This document shows, piece after piece, positions 61,601 through 64,000 of a stretch of DNA of 64,000 bases (position 1 is the stretch's first letter; each line of letters opens with the position of its first letter). The notes under the pieces are model-generated. The model searched no databases. It saw only the letters and a program-made list of their open reading frames with translations, and was not told the origin of the DNA. Location of the stretch: NCBI RefSeq assembly GCF_014651075.1, contig NZ_BMWE01000005.1:124001-188000 (forward strand), read 5' to 3'. A program made the translations under genes and the position numbers. This DNA is from Streptomyces djakartensis. Lineage in GTDB: Bacteria > Actinomycetota > Actinomycetes > Streptomycetales > Streptomycetaceae.

Positions 61601-62416
61601 GTAGGTCGCGGTGACGGTGTAGGGGCTGCCGCTGGTGCTGGTGTAGGTGTGGTTGACCGTCGCGGAACCTCCCACCAGGGGAACCGTCACCGCGGGCGAC
61701 CCGTCCCCGAAGGTGAAGGTCACCGTTCCGGTCGGCGTGCCCGACCCCGGGGGCACCGGTGCCACGGTGGCGGTGATGCTCACCTGCTGACCCACCACCG
61801 AGGGGTCCGGCGACGAGGTCACCGTCGTCGTGGTGGCCGCCTTGCCCTGCACCGTGTGCGTGTCCGTCCCCGTCGACGGCAGGTACTTGGCGTCTCCGGA
61901 GTAGATCGCGGTGATCGAGTGCGGGCCGACGCTCAGCGTGTTGGTGGTGACCGTCGCCGTTCCCCCCACCAGCGGCGCCGTCAGGGTCGGCCCTCCGCTG
62001 ATGACGAAGGTGACGGTGCCCGTCGGTGTGCCGGTTCCCGGCGCGACGGGCGCCACCGTCGCCGTGATCGTCACCGTCTGACCGAAGGTCGACGGATCAG
62101 GTGTCGAGGTCACCGTCGTGGTGGTGGATGCCTTGAGGACCACCTCGACCGTGGTGCCCGTCGACGAGGTGAAGTTGGCGTCGCCGCTGTAGGTGGCGGT
62201 CACCGGGAGGCTTCCGACGGGCAGGTTGGTGACCGTCGCTGTCGCGGTACCGCCCACCACGGGCGCCGTCACGGTCGGTCCGCCGCTGACGGTGAAGGTG
62301 ACCGTCCCGGTCGGAGTCCCCGGCCCGAGTGGGATGACGGTCGCGGTCAGCGTGACCGGCTGGCCTACGACCGCGGGGTTCGGTGAGGCACTGACTAAGG
62401 TTACGGTTCCAGGCAT
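55607..62416 (-). CDS. Giant protein of 23 tandem Ig-like (Big_3_5/PKD-type) repeats
   Basis: A 2,269-residue protein built entirely of about 23 repeats of some 99 residues. A typical repeat opens STTTTVVSSPDPSVVGESVT, continues FTATVAPVAPGAGTPTGTVT, FDFGDGSPT and a GSP(F/Y)TVTA strand, and closes TGTDTQTVNAA. Repeats 1, 2 and 16 are a second class with ISGGP or VSGGP in place of FGDGSP. I see no signal peptide, membrane span, sorting signal or catalytic domain. After repeat 2 I see no Lys or Arg, and no Cys or Trp at all. ATG 62416 is supported by GGAGGG seven bases upstream and starts in repeat 1. Such repeats usually form adhesive or structural rods; the location in or outside the cell is unresolved. 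Confidence 0.9.
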   Translation of the reverse strand: MPGTVTLVSASPNPAVVGQPVTLTATVIPLGPGTPTGTVTFTVSGGPTVTAPVVGGTATATVTNLPVGSLPVTATYSGDANFTSSTGTTVEVVLKASTTTTVTSTPDPSTFGQTVTITATVAPVAPGTGTPTGTVTFVISGGPTLTAPLVGGTATVTTNTLSVGPHSITAIYSGDAKYLPSTGTDTHTVQGKAATTTTVTSSPDPSVVGQQVSITATVAPVPPGSGTPTGTVTFTFGDGSPAVTVPLVGGSATVNHTYTSTSGSPYTVTATYSGNANFNPSTGVDTQTVLPAATTTTVVSSPDPSVVGQPVVFIATVAPVAPGAGIPTGTVTFTFGDGSPPVTVPLSGGTATTTHAYTTTTGSPFTVTATYGGTGNFTPSTGTDTQTVNAASTTTTVVSSPDPSVVGQPVTFTATVAAVAPGAGTPAGTVTFDFGDGSPTATGTLVGGTATVTHTYTTTAGSPFTVTATYAGNSDFAGSSDTDTHTVNQSATTTTVTSTPDPSTVGQPVTITTTVAPAAPGAGTPTGNVTINFGDGSPSTTVPLVAGVATVTHTYTTTTGSPFTITASYGGDSNFGSSTGTDTQTVNAASTTTVVVSSPDPSVVGESVTFTATVAPVAPGAGTPTGTVTFDFGDGSPTVTVPVAGGTATATHAYSTTTGSPFTVTASYSGDGDFSGSTGTDTQTVLAASTTTAVVSSPDPSVVGQPVTFTATVAPVAPGAGTPTGTVTFTFGDGSPAVTAPVAGGTATVTHAYSTTTGSPFTVTASYGGDGNFGSSTGTDTQTVNAASTTTTVVSSPDPSVVGESVTFTATVAPVAPGAGTPTGTVTFDFGDGSPTQSAALVGGTATATHAYTSTAGSPYTVSVAYAGDGDFSGSTGTDTQTVNAASTTTTVVSSPDPSVVGESVTFTATVAPVAPGAGTPTGTVTFDFGDGSPTQSAALVGGVATVTHAYSTTTGSPFAVTAAYSGDANFGSSTGTDTQTVNAASTTTVVVSSPDPSVVGESVTFTATVAPVAPGAGTPTGTVTFDFGDGSPTQSAALVGGVATVTHTYSTTTGSPFAVTAAYSGDANFGSSTGTDTQTVNAASTTTAVVSSPDPSVVGESVTFTATVAPVAPGAGTPTGTVTFDFGDGSPTVTVPVAGGTATATHAYSTTTGSPFAVTAAYSGDAGFGSSTGTDTQTVNAASTTTTVVSSPDPSVVGESVTFTATVAPVAPGAGTPTGTVTFDFGDGSPTQSAALVGGTATATHTYTSTTGSPYTVSVAYAGDGDFSASTGTDTHTVNAASTTTTVVSSPDPSVVGESVTFTATVAPVAPGAGTPTGTVTFDFGDGSPTQTVSATGGTATATHAYATTTGSPFAVTAAYSGDTNFSSSTGTDTQTVQAAATTTTVTTSPDPSVVGQPVTVTVAVAAQAPGTGTPTGNVVVTFGDGSPAQTVTLAGGTATATHTYTSTVGSPYTVTAAYAGDGDFSASTGTDTQTVNSAATTTTVTSTPDPSVFGEQVTITATVTPTAPGAGTPGGTVFFVISGGPVLSAPAVGGTATVTTDAMTVGPHTITAIYTGNSNFNPSVGTDTHTVNQSATTTVVTSAPDPSLVGEQVTATATVTATAPGAGTPTGTVTFDFGDGSTPVPGVVVGGTATATHSYATTTGSPFTIIATYGGDTSFAGSSDTDSHTVGAADTTTTVSSTPDPSVVGEPVTVTATVAPVAPGAGTPTGTVVFDFGDGSPTVNGTLSGGVATATHAYATTAGSPYTITAVYTGTGNFNTSTGTDTQTVNQAATTTSVSSSPDPSVVGEPVTVTATVAPVAPGSGTPTGTVVFDFGDGSPTVTVTVAGGVATATHAYATTAGSPFTITATYGGDADFAGSAGTDTQTVNQAATTATVSSSPDPSVVGEPVTVTATVAPVAPGSGTPSGTVVFDFGDGSPTVTGTLSGGVATATHAYTDTAGSPYTITVSYGGDSEFGASTGTDTQTVNQAATTATVSSSPDPSVVGEPVTVTATVVADAPGSGTPTGTVVFDFGDGSPTVTATVAGGVATATHIYTATAGSPYTITATYGGDANFAGDTATDTQTVNQAATTATVSSSPDPSVVGESVTVTATVVADAPGSGTPSGTAVFDFGDGSPTVTGTLSGGVATATHTYTTTTGSPFTITATYGGDADFAGDTATDTQTVNQAATTATVSSSPDPSVVGESVTVTATVVADAPGSGTPSGTAVFDFGDGSPTVTGTLSGGVATATHTYTTTTGSPFTITATYGGDADFAGDTATDTHVVNAA
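55640..62400. repeat. Array of about 23 direct repeats of roughly 297 bp
   Basis: The coding array repeats with a unit near 297 bp (for example 55680, 55977). The two units at 55.65-56.24 kb encode repeats 22 and 23 and are almost identical; the middle units (58.4-60.7 kb) also share long identical blocks. This indicates recent unequal crossing-over or gene conversion and is a place where short-read assemblies can collapse. Confidence 0.9.
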
Positions 62417-62776
62417 GGTTCGGCCCTCCACGAGGAATCCGGATGGTCGGGGCCGCTTCTCGTCCCCCAACCGCCGGGGGGGCCACGGACGGTGAGGGAT
62501 GCCGTGCACCACTGACCGCCGTACCTCGCCGGGGAGACGCGCGGCCCCGGGGAGTAGCACCAGTACGCTCCCGACCGGTTCCGCCACGCCAGAACCGCGA
62601 CACCCAAATCCCCCGGACAGCGGAGCGCACAAGCCGCTCGAGCGACGCGGGGAACGCCTACGACACCGGCGCGCACCGGCGGGCGCACGCCGGGCAGTCA
62701 GGCGTGAGGAGGAGAACGCGCCGGTTCGGGAACCGCCCCGGCCGGCTGAGGAGGGGCCGGGCGCGGGTGACGTCGC
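62417..62776. other. 360-bp intergenic region upstream of the repeat-protein gene
   Basis: No gene that I can support on either strand. It should contain the repeat-gene promoter and the end of the acyl-CoA synthetase transcript; I see no clear promoter hexamers or palindromes. Confidence 0.4.
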
Positions 62777-64000
62777 TCAGTCCGCCGCGTACGTCGCCCG
62801 CAGTTCCACCTTGCGCACCTTGCCGGACACCGTCATGGGGAAGGAGTCGAGGATGCGCAGCCTGCTCGGGATCTTGTAGTGGGCCAGCTTGCCCTCGCAG
62901 AAGGACCGCAGTTCCTCCAGGGTGGGCGGGTCGGCGGGGTCGGCGGGGATGGCGCAGGCCAGGACCTCCTCGCCGTACTGATCGTGCGGGACGCCCACGA
63001 CCTGGACATCCTGGATCTTGGGGTGGGCGTAGAGGAACTCCTCGATCTCACGGGGGTAGATGTTCTCGCCGCCCCGGATGATCATGTCCTTGATGCGGCC
63101 GACGATCTCGACGTAGCCGTCCTCGCGCATCACCGCGAGGTCACCGGTGTGCATCCAGCGGCCCGCGTCGACGGCCTCGGCGGTCTTCTCCGGCTCGTTC
63201 CAGTAGCCGAGCATCACGCTGTAGCCGCGGGTGCACAACTCGCCCGCCGAGCCCCGTGGCCGGGTGACGCCCGTAGCGGGGTCGACGACCTTGACCTCGA
63301 TGTGCGGCAGGACCCGGCCGACTGTGCCGGTGCGGTGCTCCAGGTCGTCGTCGCGCCGGGTCTGGGTGGAGACGGGCGAGGTCTCCGTCATGCCGTAGCA
63401 GATCGACACCTCGGCCATGTGCATCTTGGTGACGACCCGTTTCATCACCTCCACCGGGCAGGGCGAGCCCGCCATGATGCCGGTGCGCAGGGAGGAGAGG
63501 TCGTAGGAGGCGAAACCGGGAAGGCCGAGCTCCGCGATGAACATGGTGGGGACGCCGTAGAGGGAGGTGCAGCGCTCCTGCTGGACCGCCTCCAGCGTGG
63601 CCTTCGGGTCGAAGGACGGGGCCGGGATCACCACGCAGGCGCCGTGGGACGTGGCGGCCAGATTGCCCATGACCATGCCGAAGCAGTGGTAGAAGGGCAC
63701 GGGGACGCACACCCGGTCCTGCTCGCTGTAGGCGATCATCTCGCCCACGAAGTAGCCGTTGTTGAGGATGTTGTGGTGGGAGAGGGTGGCTCCCTTGGGA
63801 AAGCCCGTCGTGCCCGACGTGTACTGGATGTTGATCGGGTCGTCGCAGGACAGGCCGTCCTCCAGCGTGGCGCCGGGAGCCGCCCTCTGGAGCATCGCCT
63901 CCCAGCTGGGGTCGCCGAAGTACACGACCTCGCGCAACCCACCGCACCTGGGCCGCACTCGTTCCACCATCGCCCGGTAGTCGCTCGTCTTGTGGCTGAG
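62777..64000 (-). CDS. AMP-dependent acyl-CoA synthetase, N-terminus outside window
   Basis: The 407 C-terminal residues of an ANL-superfamily acyl-CoA ligase, which activates a fatty or carboxylic acid with ATP and CoA. The P-loop is YTSGTTGFPKGA; further motifs are CYGMTETSPVSTQTR, the Asp in MHTGDLAVM, the hinge GRIKDMIIRGGENIYPREIE and the catalytic Lys region MTVSGKVRK near the C-terminus. The pattern fits medium/long-chain FadD-type enzymes. The reading frame is open through 64000, so the start is beyond the right edge. Confidence 0.95.
   Translation of the reverse strand, partial: LSHKTSDYRAMVERVRPRCGGLREVVYFGDPSWEAMLQRAAPGATLEDGLSCDDPINIQYTSGTTGFPKGATLSHHNILNNGYFVGEMIAYSEQDRVCVPVPFYHCFGMVMGNLAATSHGACVVIPAPSFDPKATLEAVQQERCTSLYGVPTMFIAELGLPGFASYDLSSLRTGIMAGSPCPVEVMKRVVTKMHMAEVSICYGMTETSPVSTQTRRDDDLEHRTGTVGRVLPHIEVKVVDPATGVTRPRGSAGELCTRGYSVMLGYWNEPEKTAEAVDAGRWMHTGDLAVMREDGYVEIVGRIKDMIIRGGENIYPREIEEFLYAHPKIQDVQVVGVPHDQYGEEVLACAIPADPADPPTLEELRSFCEGKLAHYKIPSRLRILDSFPMTVSGKVRKVELRATYAAD

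Noticed and set aside
58223..62386. 1,387-codon plus-strand open frame, with another at 55514-58135
   Set aside because: Antisense to the Ig-repeat gene. Repetition and codon bias keep the opposite frame open; the translation is a monotonous Arg/His/Gly repeat.
55640..62400. Regular repeats considered as a CRISPR array
   Set aside because: The unit is about 297 bp and coding throughout; no short repeats with unique spacers, no cas genes.
1..64000. tRNA, rRNA, insertion sequences, integrases
   Set aside because: No cloverleaf-like segments with conserved arms, no transposase or integrase motifs and no terminal inverted repeats were recognised.

Overview
The window is high-GC actinobacterial chromosome, almost certainly Streptomyces. 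The evidence is the extreme third-position GC, frequent GTG starts, purine-rich Shine-Dalgarno sites, and gene content and order that, from memory, resemble the SCO6196-SCO6263 part of S. coelicolor. I found no rRNA, tRNA, IS element, phage gene or CRISPR array. Two genes are cut by the window edges: pflB on the left (C-terminus missing) and an acyl-CoA synthetase on the right (N-terminus missing).

Region 1 (1-11.5 kb) is a low-oxygen or dormancy island. It encodes pyruvate formate-lyase, a flavin-reductase-like split-barrel protein, a STAS protein, a fermentative D-lactate dehydrogenase, a CBS-BON protein, two tandem-domain universal stress proteins, flavohaemoglobin, a ribosome-hibernation-like protein and an oleate hydratase. 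DosR/DevR-like inverted repeats (GGGCC-N4-GGCCC and variants) lie upstream of most transcription units, so a shared hypoxia or NO regulator is likely.

Region 2 (11.5-27.7 kb) is general chromosome. It has an SMI1/KNR4 protein, a methyltransferase, a SWIM zinc-finger/SNF2 helicase pair, a membrane protein with a ROK glucokinase, a GntR/HutC regulator divergent from a MocA-type dehydrogenase, a NarL-type two-component system, a RibD-like reductase and an SDR.

Region 3 (27.8-34.6 kb) is allantoin and glyoxylate metabolism: allantoicase and allantoinase (overlapping), the IclR-type regulator AllR (divergent), a MocA-like nucleotidyltransferase (possibly serving a molybdoenzyme) and malate synthase. 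Palindromes of the type TTCCnC-N3-GnGGAA lie in the allB-allR gap and upstream of malate synthase.

Region 4 (34.5-48.8 kb) is mixed. It holds a HipA-like kinase overlapping a SelW/Rdx protein, an APC permease, a cobalamin riboswitch in front of a thioredoxin-like ferredoxin, a Rieske oxygenase beside two divergent IucA/IucC siderophore synthetases, a secreted VWA protein with a membrane-anchored partner, an HxlR regulator divergent from an aminotransferase, and a 4HBT thioesterase.

Region 5 (48.8-53.3 kb) is the upstream half of purine breakdown: OHCU decarboxylase, HIU hydrolase, uricase and 8-oxoguanine/guanine deaminase in one tight operon, preceded by a DauR-type HTH protein and a thiamine-binding-like protein. 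Its promoter carries TCAAC-N5-GTTGA, which also occurs in the allB-allR gap, linking the two separated purine loci.

Region 6 (53-64 kb) has a TIGR04222-like protein, a double zinc-ribbon protein, a GNAT acetyltransferase, a giant 2,269-residue protein made only of 23 Ig-like repeats with no visible secretion signal, and the partial acyl-CoA synthetase.
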